From Baaleninema simplex PCC 7105 (GTDB lineage: Bacteria > Cyanobacteriota > Cyanobacteriia > Cyanobacteriales > Geitlerinemataceae): DNA of 42,369 bases. Both the position numbers and the translations under genes were made by a program. The notes under the pieces are model-generated. The model made no database searches. It was given only the letters and a program-made list of their open reading frames with translations, and was not told the origin of the DNA. Shown in pieces: positions 35,799-42,369 of the stretch (positions are counted from its first letter, which is position 1; each line of letters opens with the position of its first letter). Location of the stretch: assembly GCF_000332355.1 (NCBI RefSeq), contig NZ_KB235958.1:3734756-3777124 (forward strand), in the 5' to 3' direction.

Positions 35799-36620
35799 TC
35801 AATACTCTTCACAACTCGATCGCTTCACGATCTGAGAACGTATCTTGTCCGCTGAAATACCGTTGTCTTCCAACATTGTTAGTAAATCTACCGCTAACGG
35901 TAAGCCAAGCCCTAGGGTTCTGAGTTCTTGGTGTCGATCGAACAGGTCTTCAGCGGGGCCTTCAAGAACGATGCGTCCGCAGTCCATTACCATCAGCCAA
36001 TCCGCCCAAGCATAGATAAAATCCAGGTCGTGAGTAGCGATTAAAGTCGTCGTTCCAGCGACGTGAATGCGTTCGAGGCGGCGAAACAGCGTGCGGGTTT
36101 GCGCCGGATCGAGATAAGCCGTCGGTTCGTCCATCAGCAGGAGTTGCGGTTGCAAAACCATCACATCGGCGATCGCCACTCGCTTCTTTTGACCCAAACT
36201 CAGATGGTTAATCGGCGTATTCGCCAACTCCAACAAATCGAAATCCTCTAAAGTCCGCTGCACGCGATCGGCAATCTCCGATTCAGGTAATCCCAGATTA
36301 CACAGACCGTAGGAAATATCCTCTTCCACCGTCGTCGCCACGAGCTGATGTTCCGGGTCTTGGAACACCAAACCCACCTGCTGGCGCAGCGTCCGCAGAG
36401 ATTTGCGGCTGTAATCTAGCGGTTTTCCCTGCCAGTACAACTTACCGCGATCGGGACGAAACAGACCGTCCGCCAACCGTAACAGCGTACTTTTCCCGCA
36501 GCCATTGCGACCGATGAGACCGCAGCGGCGACCGGGAGGAATGCGTAACGAGAGTTCTTGTACGGCGGGTTTTTTGGCGCAGGGATAGGTGTAAGTGACG
36601 CGATCGAACTCAATTGGCAT
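35799..36620 (-). CDS. cbiO: Cobalt ECF transporter ATPase CbiO
   Basis: A 273-residue ABC ATPase from the ATG at 36620; the frame is open upstream but that is the antisense-like tail of cbiQ. Motifs: Walker A GRNGCGKST, Q-loop FQDPEHQ, signature LSLGQKKRVA, Walker B LLLMDEPTAYLD, H-loop ATHD. The C-terminal extension is typical of energy-coupling-factor ATPases. It powers Co2+ import with CbiQ, CbiN and CbiM. The start overlaps the end of cbiQ by 11 bp, so translation is coupled. It is the last gene of the riboswitch-controlled operon. Confidence 0.95.
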   Translation of the reverse strand: MPIEFDRVTYTYPCAKKPAVQELSLRIPPGRRCGLIGRNGCGKSTLLRLADGLFRPDRGKLYWQGKPLDYSRKSLRTLRQQVGLVFQDPEHQLVATTVEEDISYGLCNLGLPESEIADRVQRTLEDFDLLELANTPINHLSLGQKKRVAIADVMVLQPQLLLMDEPTAYLDPAQTRTLFRRLERIHVAGTTTLIATHDLDFIYAWADWLMVMDCGRIVLEGPAEDLFDRHQELRTLGLGLPLAVDLLTMLEDNGISADKIRSQIVKRSSCEEY

Positions 36621-37407
36621 AATAGATTCCCGTGGCGATCGCCAACAACAGACACCCCGCCATCGCTTCCGTACTGTAACGCCAACTGGGTTTGTGACGG
36701 CGAGCGTGCCAAACCTGCAACTCTCCCGTAAAGTTCCGCGACTGCAACCCGAGAGAGATTTGGCGATAACTATCCAACGTTCGCACCACAAGCTGACTGA
36801 CTACCAGTCCCAAACTGCGAAGACGAACCCGCCAAGTCAGATATCCCCCACGCGATCGCTGAGCCGTCACCAAGTCCGTGGCCGTTTCCGCCAACATAAA
36901 AATAAAACGATACATCAGTGCCAACAATTCCACCATCAAGCTGGGACAGCGAAGTTGGCGCAACACCCGCAAAATCTCCACAAACGGAACTGTCAACAAA
37001 ATGAAATACAAACAGGAGGTCAGCGTCAAGGCGCGAGCGAACACCTCACTCGCCTGTTGCCATCCTTGCACGCTGAGATAGAGATAAACCGGCCCGACAA
37101 CAACCCCTTGCATCACATCCGGTTGCACCGCACTCCAACGACTCGTCGCCGTCACCCCCAGCAACAACGCCGGAACGCTCGTCAGCCAAAAGCTGAGGGG
37201 CAACAGTAACAGTCGAGCGTAAATCTTCGCCGGAATCTTTGCGTAGCCGACAATCCACACCGCCAGCCAAAGGGCGATCGCACCTTGAACCCAAGGCACA
37301 GACCCATAACCGAGAATAAAGAGAACGGCAGCAAAACTCAACTTATGCTCGGGAGGCAAGTGTCGAAGTCGGTTGGTATAGACGAGAGAATCAATCTGAT
37401 GGTGCAT
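36610..37407 (-). CDS. cbiQ: Cobalt ECF transporter transmembrane component CbiQ
   Basis: A 265-residue membrane protein from the ATG at 37407, preceded by GAGGGTG; a TTG three codons earlier is also open. It begins MHHQIDSLVYTNRLRHLPPE, the usual CbiQ start, and has about five to six hydrophobic helices. Two cytoplasmic coupling stretches contact the ATPase; the Ala-Arg-Gly-type motif appears here as AQRSRGGYL, and a second helix carries SLGLQSRNF. It links CbiO to the CbiMN substrate module. The gap from cbiN is about 70 bp. Confidence 0.93.
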   Translation of the reverse strand: MHHQIDSLVYTNRLRHLPPEHKLSFAAVLFILGYGSVPWVQGAIALWLAVWIVGYAKIPAKIYARLLLLPLSFWLTSVPALLLGVTATSRWSAVQPDVMQGVVVGPVYLYLSVQGWQQASEVFARALTLTSCLYFILLTVPFVEILRVLRQLRCPSLMVELLALMYRFIFMLAETATDLVTAQRSRGGYLTWRVRLRSLGLVVSQLVVRTLDSYRQISLGLQSRNFTGELQVWHARRHKPSWRYSTEAMAGCLLLAIATGIYYAN

Positions 37408-37476
37408 CACCCTCAAGCCACGTCCGCCGCCGTACCCGCCGCCAGGACATCGTTTCCCAGAGCGTTCGGGGATTTA

Positions 37477-37791
37477 TCATTCTTTGCCAGATTGTTTGCG
37501 CTCCGTTCGTCCTCGATAAAACCCGATCGCATAGCCGATAACCCCCGCACCGATGGCGGCTTGAGAGACAAACAGCAAACTTTCGATTTCACCGCTCGGC
37601 GGCTCGAACACCCCTCCAAACCAGGGTTCGTAATCCGGTTGAATTTCGCCAATCGCCTCTTCTGCTTCGCCGTCAGCCCCGCCGTATTCGCCTTTGACGA
37701 AAATCAGGGGAAGTACCGCCAGGGCAATCACGGTAAAAACGATGAGCCAGTTTCCTTGTTTTTGGGGTTTTTGTGTGGGTTGCGTTTCCAT
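37477..37791 (-). CDS. cbiN: Cobalt transport protein CbiN
   Basis: A 104-residue protein with two membrane helices (NWLIVFTVIALAVLPLIFVK, about 14-33, and a second at about 74-92) and an acidic periplasmic loop with GADGEAEEAIGEIQPDYEPW. CbiN loads Co2+ into CbiM through this loop. Length and position fit the family. It starts 3 bp after the cbiM stop, so coupling is likely. Confidence 0.94.
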   Translation of the reverse strand: METQPTQKPQKQGNWLIVFTVIALAVLPLIFVKGEYGGADGEAEEAIGEIQPDYEPWFGGVFEPPSGEIESLLFVSQAAIGAGVIGYAIGFYRGRTERKQSGKE

Positions 37792-37794
37792 CTC

Positions 37795-38550
37795 TTAAGC
37801 TCCTGTTTTCAAAACCTTTAACGTCTGTAATTCCTCGGTGGCGTAGGATTGCAGCCAATTCCAGACCAACACCGTCAGGAGACCTTCGCTGATGGCGAGG
37901 GGAATTTGAGTGAGGGCAAAAATCCCCGCAAACTTCACGAAAGCGGCGACGAAACCCCCGCTGGCAGCGGGAAAAGCCAAAGCCAGTTGAACCGAGGTGA
38001 CGATGTAAGTAACCAAGTCTCCCAAAGCCGCAGCTAGGAACACGGCGAGTTTTTGCTTGCCGCTGTTGGCAAAGAGGCGATAGACGCCGTAAGCTACCCA
38101 AGGGCCGACGATCGCCATCGAAAAGACGTTCGCGCCTAGTGTCGTCAAACCGCCGTGAGCTAATAAAACTGCCTGGAAAATCAGGACGAGACTGCCAAGA
38201 ACGGTCATCACCGACGGTCCGAACAGAACGGCTCCCAATCCCGTCCCCGTGGGGTGGGAACAGCTCCCCGTCACTGAGGGAATTTTCAAGGCGGAGAGGA
38301 CGAAGCTAAAGGCTCCAGCTAGAGCCAGTAACAGTTTGAGTTCGGGATTTTCGCGAGCAATGCGAGCCAGCGATCGCAATCCCAAAATGAAAAACGGTAA
38401 AGATACAATCCACCAAAATGCAGCCCAGCCAACGGGTAAAAATCCTTCCATAATGTGCATGGCTTGGGCGGGTGGAGCGGCTCCCACAACCAGGTAAAGG
38501 CTCAAAGCCGCCATTGCGACTAACTGTAAGATTCGAGGGTTTGGTTTCAT
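37795..38550 (-). CDS. cbiM: Cobalt ECF transporter substrate-binding component CbiM
   Basis: A 251-residue membrane protein. Residues 1-30 form a signal peptide ending PAQA; the mature protein then begins MHIMEGFLP, the free Met-His N-terminus that ligands cobalt in the CbiM/NikM family. Further conserved stretches are [20 protein letters not shown] (with the binding His) and [20 protein letters not shown]. It is the specificity subunit, so with the upstream cobalamin riboswitch the substrate is Co2+ rather than Ni2+. It is first in the order cbiM-cbiN-cbiQ-cbiO. Confidence 0.96.
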   Translation of the reverse strand: MKPNPRILQLVAMAALSLYLVVGAAPPAQAMHIMEGFLPVGWAAFWWIVSLPFFILGLRSLARIARENPELKLLLALAGAFSFVLSALKIPSVTGSCSHPTGTGLGAVLFGPSVMTVLGSLVLIFQAVLLAHGGLTTLGANVFSMAIVGPWVAYGVYRLFANSGKQKLAVFLAAALGDLVTYIVTSVQLALAFPAASGGFVAAFVKFAGIFALTQIPLAISEGLLTVLVWNWLQSYATEELQTLKVLKTGA

Positions 38551-38580
38551 TGATGGTTCCTGAAGCGGTTGATTTGAGTG

Positions 38581-38700
38581 GGTTTGGGTTCAAAAGTTCT
38601 TCACTACATCTCCCCAACCCCCCTTCTAAAGGGGGGCTTAGGGGGGGGATAGAGGGTCTTGTCTGGAGATGAGGAACTGTTGTTTGAAATTCGGATTTTG
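38581..38700. repeat. Copy C of the C/G-run hairpin repeat (inverted)
   Basis: On the minus strand it follows copies A and B: ATCCGAATTTCAAAC, GACAAGACCCTCTATCCCCC, the inverted G run, then AGATGTAGTGAAGAACTTTTG. It lies in the cbiM 5' leader, between the riboswitch and the start codon, so its hairpin could influence readthrough or translation. Confidence 0.7.
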
Positions 38701-38919
38701 TATGAGACGATCGTGATAACGGTAATTTCTGACAATACGTGAAGTGACTAAGACGAGCGAACTCATCTGAGCTTCAACGCAATTTTTTAAAACGACCCGT
38801 CTGATGCAAGTTTTTCTACTCGTTTCGGAGTTTTGTAGGGATTCTCCAAAAACGAGAAAATTGCGATCGCGTAAATTCTAAAGCTGTTATCATCCGTACC
38901 TCGCAGATGTTGAAAAATA

Positions 38920-39125
38920 CAAACCACGTATCGGCGGGCATTCTGACTGAGAAAAAGAGAGGGTTCGATCTTGGATAAAAGATCTTAAGCTCAGATTCGT
39001 TAGATTTCCAAACTTAGGCTCTCAACCTTCGACTCTTTTTCATTACAGCTGCGGGACAGCGGCAGATTTGCACTGCTCTTTCCCCGTTTTCTCTAGGGGC
39101 TGCTCCCCCCTAGAACCGATAATCT
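38920..39125 (-). promoter_or_regulatory. Cobalamin (B12) riboswitch upstream of cbiMNQO
   Basis: Read on the minus strand, the core consensus is clear: GGGGAAAGAGCAGTGCAAAT with CTGCC (39087-39061), GCTGTCCCGCAGCTGTAA (to about 39043), and after a variable part the B12 box AGTCAGAATGCCCGCCGATA (about 38950-38930). The 5' hairpin CTAGGGG/CCCCTAG precedes it. High adenosylcobalamin should shut off the cobalt importer. About 370 nt separate the aptamer from the cbiM ATG, partly filled by repeat copy C. The exact expression platform is not resolved. Confidence 0.9.
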
Positions 39126-39410
39126 TCCACATCCTATCATCTAAGAAACCCTGTGGAGCCTTCGAGATCCGAAAATCAACGGATCTTTACCGTTTTCGAC
39201 GAGGGGAGGTGCGATCGCTAGAGTTAAGATTGTTTACATTTCGATAAAATGTAACATATTATTCACAAAGATTGACAATCACATAAATTCGTAGTAAATA
39301 ATCGTAAAAAATAAAGAAAAGCTAGAAAGAGAAATAGTTAGAATGAGTGGGAACCTCGAAAAATTCATTATTTGAGTTCAGATTAAAAAAATAAAATGGT
39401 CTTTCATATC

Positions 39411-39597
39411 CTTAGTGGTGCAGAAAAGTCCTGAGACCCTTGTTAGAAAAGATATCGCCGTATTAAAAGGTTGCCCGCAAAATCCCAGATCGGTAAATGG
39501 CTGCCGGAGATCTGGTTCGAGTTCAAATACAGATTTGATATAGCCAGCCCAACTGACTCGTAAAATATTGTAATCTGAAAGTACTTTAGCACGGCGA
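39411..39597. mobile_element. Diverged or decayed relative of the 202-bp MITE
   Basis: From CTTAGTGGTGCAGAAAAGTC at 39411, the first 100 or so bases match 23656 onward almost exactly. The central palindrome is missing (a 27-base loss between AGATC and TGG), and the right end is diverged (weak match ending near TTTAGCACGG, 39597), so the element is probably immobile. The terminal repeat is intact only on the left. It lies upstream of the pentapeptide gene. Confidence 0.75.
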
Positions 39598-39658
39598 TCC
39601 CAACTACAGAGAGTGTTCACAACTCAAATGATTTTGCTATGGCAATAGAAAAAAACTG

Positions 39659-40861
39659 ATGGCAAATGCAGAACAATTAAATCGATTGAAGACAAAAGAA
39701 GTAGAAGTCTGGAATCAGTGGAGATTTAGAAATTCTGGAATACAGATAGACTTACAGGAAGCCGATCTCAAGAAAGCCAGCCTAGAGAGAGCCAACTTGA
39801 AAGAAGCTAACTTGAAAGGAGCTAACCTACAGAGAGTCAAGCTAAAAGGAGCCAATTTGGAGAGAGCCGTTCTGAGGGAGGTGAACTTGAAAGGAGCTAA
39901 CTTAGAGGGAGCCAACTTACGAGAAGCCGAGTTGGAGTATGCTGACTTGAAGGGAATAAACCTGGAGGGAGCGATCTACACACCAGAAACGAAGTGGCCC
40001 AGTGATTTCCAGCTTGAAGAGCGAGGTATGTACTCAATCGCTCCTAATGCTGAGTTGGAGGGAGCCGATCTACAGAGAACCGAGCTTCAAGGAGTGAATT
40101 TACAGGGAGCCAATCTAAAGGGAGCCAACTTGAGGACAGCCCGTCTGGGAGGAACCGATCTAGCGAGAGCGAATCTGGAAAATGCCAACCTGGAGAATGC
40201 CAACCTACGGGAAGCGAATCTGGAAAATGCCAACCTGAAGGGAGCAAATTTAAGAGGAACTGATTTGACGAGAGCGAACTTGGGAGAGGCGAACCTTTAT
40301 CAAGCCAGCTTACGGAGAACCAAACTACGGGGAGCTTTCCTGTGGAGAGCCAATCTAGAGGAAGCGAACCTGGAGTATGCCTATCTATGGGAAGCCAATC
40401 TAGAGGAAGCGAACCTGATGAGAGCGAACTTAAAGGATACCACCTTGGAGCTAGCTAACTTGACGAGAGCGAATCTGGAGAGAGCGGATCTGGCGAGAGC
40501 TGAGCTAGGGGAAGCAAACCTGACGAGAGCGAACCTGGGGTATACCTACCTGTGGGAGGCTGAGCTGACGAGAGCCAATCTGGAAAAAACGAACCTAACG
40601 AGAGCGAACCTAGAGAATGCCACCTTAAAAGGAGCCTTCCTATGGGAAGCCAATCTGGAGGAGGTTAATCTAAAGGGAGCGAGTCTAAAGGGAGCAGCTT
40701 TGTGGAAAGCGAATTTGAAAGGAGCGAATTTAGAGGGAGCTGACTTACAGGAAGCTGAGTTAGAGGAAGTGAACCTGAAGGGAGCGAACCTGGATGAAGT
40801 GATTTATACAGGGTCTTCGGAGTTTGTGGTTATAAATGTATACCATAATACAAAAAATTGA
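39659..40861 (+). CDS. Pentapeptide-repeat protein, 5' part of a split gene
   Basis: A 400-residue product beginning MANAEQLNRLKTKEVEVWNQ, then about 70 pentapeptide units of the A(N/D)Lxx type (for example LERANLKEANLKGANL) that should fold as a right-handed quadrilateral beta-helix. A non-repeat spacer (YTPETKWPSDFQLEERGMYS, about residues 108-127) breaks the helix. The last 16 residues (from GSSEFVV) come from the 121-bp MITE at 40811, which also supplies the stop. Before the insertion, the gene ran on to 41440 as a 550-residue protein. Pentapeptide proteins act as scaffolds or DNA mimics; the role here is unknown. Whether the shortened product folds is not known. Confidence 0.88.
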   Translation: MANAEQLNRLKTKEVEVWNQWRFRNSGIQIDLQEADLKKASLERANLKEANLKGANLQRVKLKGANLERAVLREVNLKGANLEGANLREAELEYADLKGINLEGAIYTPETKWPSDFQLEERGMYSIAPNAELEGADLQRTELQGVNLQGANLKGANLRTARLGGTDLARANLENANLENANLREANLENANLKGANLRGTDLTRANLGEANLYQASLRRTKLRGAFLWRANLEEANLEYAYLWEANLEEANLMRANLKDTTLELANLTRANLERADLARAELGEANLTRANLGYTYLWEAELTRANLEKTNLTRANLENATLKGAFLWEANLEEVNLKGASLKGAALWKANLKGANLEGADLQEAELEEVNLKGANLDEVIYTGSSEFVVINVYHNTKN

Positions 40862-40931
40862 AAATTCGAGAGCCAAAACCCTTGAAATCTCGTGAAGTTA
40901 GTTTTTCTGTCACCCTAAACTCCGAAGAGCC
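40811..40931. mobile_element. MITE, 121 bp, ISL3-like ends, inserted in the pentapeptide gene
   Basis: The ends are inverted: GGGTCTTCGGAGTTT on the left and GGCTCTTCGGAGTTT (minus strand) on the right, 14 of 15 matching. The flanks are a perfect 8-bp duplication, TTTATACA, at 40803-40810 and 40932-40939. The ends resemble that of the ISL3-type element at 41615 (GGGTCTTCGCAAAACAAGG), and ISL3 elements make 8-bp duplications, so an ISL3 transposase probably moved it. Element plus one duplication is 129 bp, a multiple of three. Confidence 0.92.
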
Positions 40932-40939
40932 TTTATACA

Positions 40940-41440
40940 CCAGAAACGAAGTGGCCCGGTGATTTCCAGCCTGAAAAGCGAAGTATGTACTCGATCGCTC
41001 CTAACGCTGAGTTAGAGAGAGCCAATCTGGAGAGAGCAGAGCTGAAGGGAGCGAATTTAGAGGAAGCGAACCTGAAGGAGGCCAACTTAAGGGGAGCTGA
41101 GTTGGAGAGAGCTAATCTCTGGAAAGCCGATTTGTGGGAGGCCAACCTAGAGGAAGTGAACCTAAAGGAGGCCAACCTAAAAGCAGCTAAGTTGGAGAGA
41201 GCTAATCTCTGGAAAGCCGATCTAGAAGGAGCGAACTTGAAGGATGCTAATTTAAGGGGAGCGAACCTGAAGGGAGCTTGGTTGAGAGCCGTAGAAAATC
41301 TCACCCCAGAACAAATCAAAGCAGCGTGTAACTGGCAGAAAGCCATTTTAGATCGAGACTTTCGAGTAAGACTAGACGAAATATCGGAACCTAAAACACC
41401 GTTCAAGCAAAGATTTTCTGAATCTTCACTAGATGAGTGA
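40940..41440 (+). pseudogene. 3' part of the split pentapeptide-repeat gene
   Basis: It continues the frame of 39659 directly after the MITE and its second target copy: DEVIYT joins PETKWPGDFQPEKRSMYS without shift. It has about 22 further pentapeptide units and the common C-terminal cap NLTPEQIKAACNWQKAILD. An internal ATG at 40985 could start a 151-residue fragment, but no ribosome site is visible. It repeats the spacer YTPETKWP seen in the 5' half, showing an older internal duplication. Confidence 0.85.
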
Positions 41441-41533
41441 GTGTTCGATCGCTCGAACCCCAATCGCTCTGATGCTCAAACACTTCACCTTTTGATTTTT
41501 TCTTTACAAATACCTTTTAGTTACGTTTCTTCA

Positions 41534-41614
41534 ATGGTTGAAATAAAATTCCGATCTGGTCGTTTAACTCCTGCGGAACAGGCAATCATAACGGCTGGCT
41601 TTTCTCGTCATTCC
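41534..41614 (+). pseudogene. N-terminal fragment, possibly a GNAT acetyltransferase, cut by an IS
   Basis: The ATG at 41534 begins MVEIKFRSGRLTPAEQAIIT and stays open for 27 codons, up to AGFSRHS, where the ISL3-like element begins. The start resembles the first strand and helix of some cyanobacterial GNAT proteins. The rest would lie beyond the IS, outside the window. The assignment is tentative. Confidence 0.4.
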
Positions 41615-42369
41615 GGGTCTTCGCAAAACAAGGTGATAAGAAAAACTTATTAAGTAAAGCAAGACAGAAAGCGCATTCGCATATTTTCAAAATTTATAAA
41701 GCCATAAGCTTGACGCTTTATCAGTTTAAGACGATTATTAATACCCTCCATAACACCATTGGTTGTTCGGCTCAAGAAATAATTACATATTGTGTTAAGA
41801 TGATTGCGAATTGTCTTGACAGCATCACCATAAATACTCTGTGCTTTACACAGCCATTCTTTAAATTTATTTTTTCCGCTCTCTGGGTCTTGAGTTGTTT
41901 CATAAATTTCTCTAAAATCCTCTTTAAGCTGATAAGCTTTTCGTAAACGTTTTGACTGTTTTAAAACGGCCTCTAATTTTTCCAATTCCTCTTCTTTTAA
42001 GTCTTTTTGGTTTTTCAGCAATAACCATTTGGCTCCTTTGATTTTGATTTTAAACTTCACCTGCTTTCGGATTTTATTTAGATTGTCATTCACCGCTTTC
42101 ATAACGTGAAATCTATCGACGACAATTTGGGCATTGGGAAACACTTTTTCGATAAGCTTTGGAAATCCTCCCCACATATCTACACTGACTTCTTCGACTG
42201 CCTCTCTGACCTCTAACGGTTGCTGTAGAAGAACTTCAGCGATTTCTTCTTGTTGGTGAGAGTCGATGACTTCTATCAATTCTCCTTTCTCTAAATCGCT
42301 CACTACCGTCACTAAATTTTTGTGACCTTTATGTTTTGCTATCTCGTCCAAACCCAACCTTTTACTTGT
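41615..42369 (-). mobile_element. ISL3-family insertion sequence (partial, runs off the window)
   Basis: The left end is GGGTCTTCGCAAAACAAGGT at 41615, and the transposase reads leftward toward it. The presumed 8-bp target is GTCATTCC at 41607-41614; the other copy lies outside the window. The right end is not visible. Confidence 0.8.
41650..42369 (-). CDS. ISL3-family transposase, 5' end missing at window edge
   Basis: The frame is open to the window edge; its visible N-terminal part is TSKRLGLDEIAKHKGHKNLV, so the first ATG-like codon inside the window is not the true start. The DDE_Tnp_ISL3 pattern is clear: LGLDEIAKHKGH (first catalytic Asp), VEEVSVDMWGGFPKLIEKVF with Asp, IVVDRFHVMKAVN, and the C-terminal TTNGVMEGINNRLKLIKRQA with Glu. 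About 239 residues are visible of a usual 400 or so. It is probably functional in this part, with no stop or shift. Confidence 0.92.
   Translation of the reverse strand, partial: TSKRLGLDEIAKHKGHKNLVTVVSDLEKGELIEVIDSHQQEEIAEVLLQQPLEVREAVEEVSVDMWGGFPKLIEKVFPNAQIVVDRFHVMKAVNDNLNKIRKQVKFKIKIKGAKWLLLKNQKDLKEEELEKLEAVLKQSKRLRKAYQLKEDFREIYETTQDPESGKNKFKEWLCKAQSIYGDAVKTIRNHLNTICNYFLSRTTNGVMEGINNRLKLIKRQAYGFINFENMRMRFLSCFT

Noticed and set aside
36621-36791. Upstream extension of cbiO
   Set aside because: It overlaps cbiQ in another frame and lacks similarity to CbiO; the ATG at 36620 gives the normal start.
40985-41440. Treating the second pentapeptide ORF as an independent gene
   Set aside because: It lacks a ribosome site and joins the first ORF in frame once the MITE is removed.

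Overview
The window comes from a cyanobacterium, most likely filamentous (Oscillatoriales-like; the finer placement is inference). The evidence is a dense scatter of GCGATCGC (HIP1-type) octamers plus diagnostic genes: the phycocyanin lyase cpcT, the sulfolipid pair sqdB-sqdX, the response regulator rpaB, a CCB2/CCB4-type cytochrome b6f assembly factor, and several large hybrid kinases with PAS and GAF arrays. All calls come from reading the sequence; no database search was run.

Layout. 0-2.8 kb: a divergent pair, an exported TPR protein and a phytase-like lipoprotein, flanked by copies of an 83-85 bp repeat. 2.9-8.5 kb: cpcT, sqdB, sqdX, a terminator, and an atypical EF-G paralogue. 8.6-15.0 kb: a 2,141-residue hybrid histidine kinase with an ethylene-receptor-like membrane domain, six PAS, three GAF (one with the two-cysteine signature of a DXCF cyanobacteriochrome), HisKA/HATPase, two receiver domains and an HPt domain. 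15.2-21.4 kb: radA and rpaB (divergent), the CCB-type factor, a GT39-like membrane glycosyltransferase, a hypothetical gene and tRNA-Leu(UAG). 21.7-26 kb: an M3 oligopeptidase, a 202-bp MITE with intact terminal repeats and target duplication, a 49-codon ORF, and a TPR plus methyltransferase-like gene. 26.6-34.1 kb: three signalling genes (HAMP kinase, REC-HK-REC kinase, REC-PAS-adenylyl cyclase) interrupted by an IS with a frameshifted transposase. 34.9-35.5 kb: an exported, extremely acidic repeat protein. 35.8-39.1 kb: the cobalt importer cbiMNQO behind a cobalamin riboswitch (minus strand). 39.4-42.4 kb: a pentapeptide-repeat gene split by a 121-bp MITE, an acetyltransferase-like fragment cut by an ISL3-type IS, and that IS running off the window.

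How the genes fit together. sqdB and sqdX supply consecutive steps of sulfoquinovosyl-diacylglycerol synthesis. The cbi genes form one riboswitch-controlled Co2+ uptake operon. The kinases and cyclase suggest light, redox or second-messenger signalling, but partners cannot be assigned from sequence alone.

The most interesting items are the 8.6-15.0 kb kinase, which couples a putative bilin-binding dual-Cys GAF to an ethylene-binding-like domain that has lost its copper ligands, and the pentapeptide gene, whose reading frame is restored exactly if the 121-bp MITE and one 8-bp target copy are removed.
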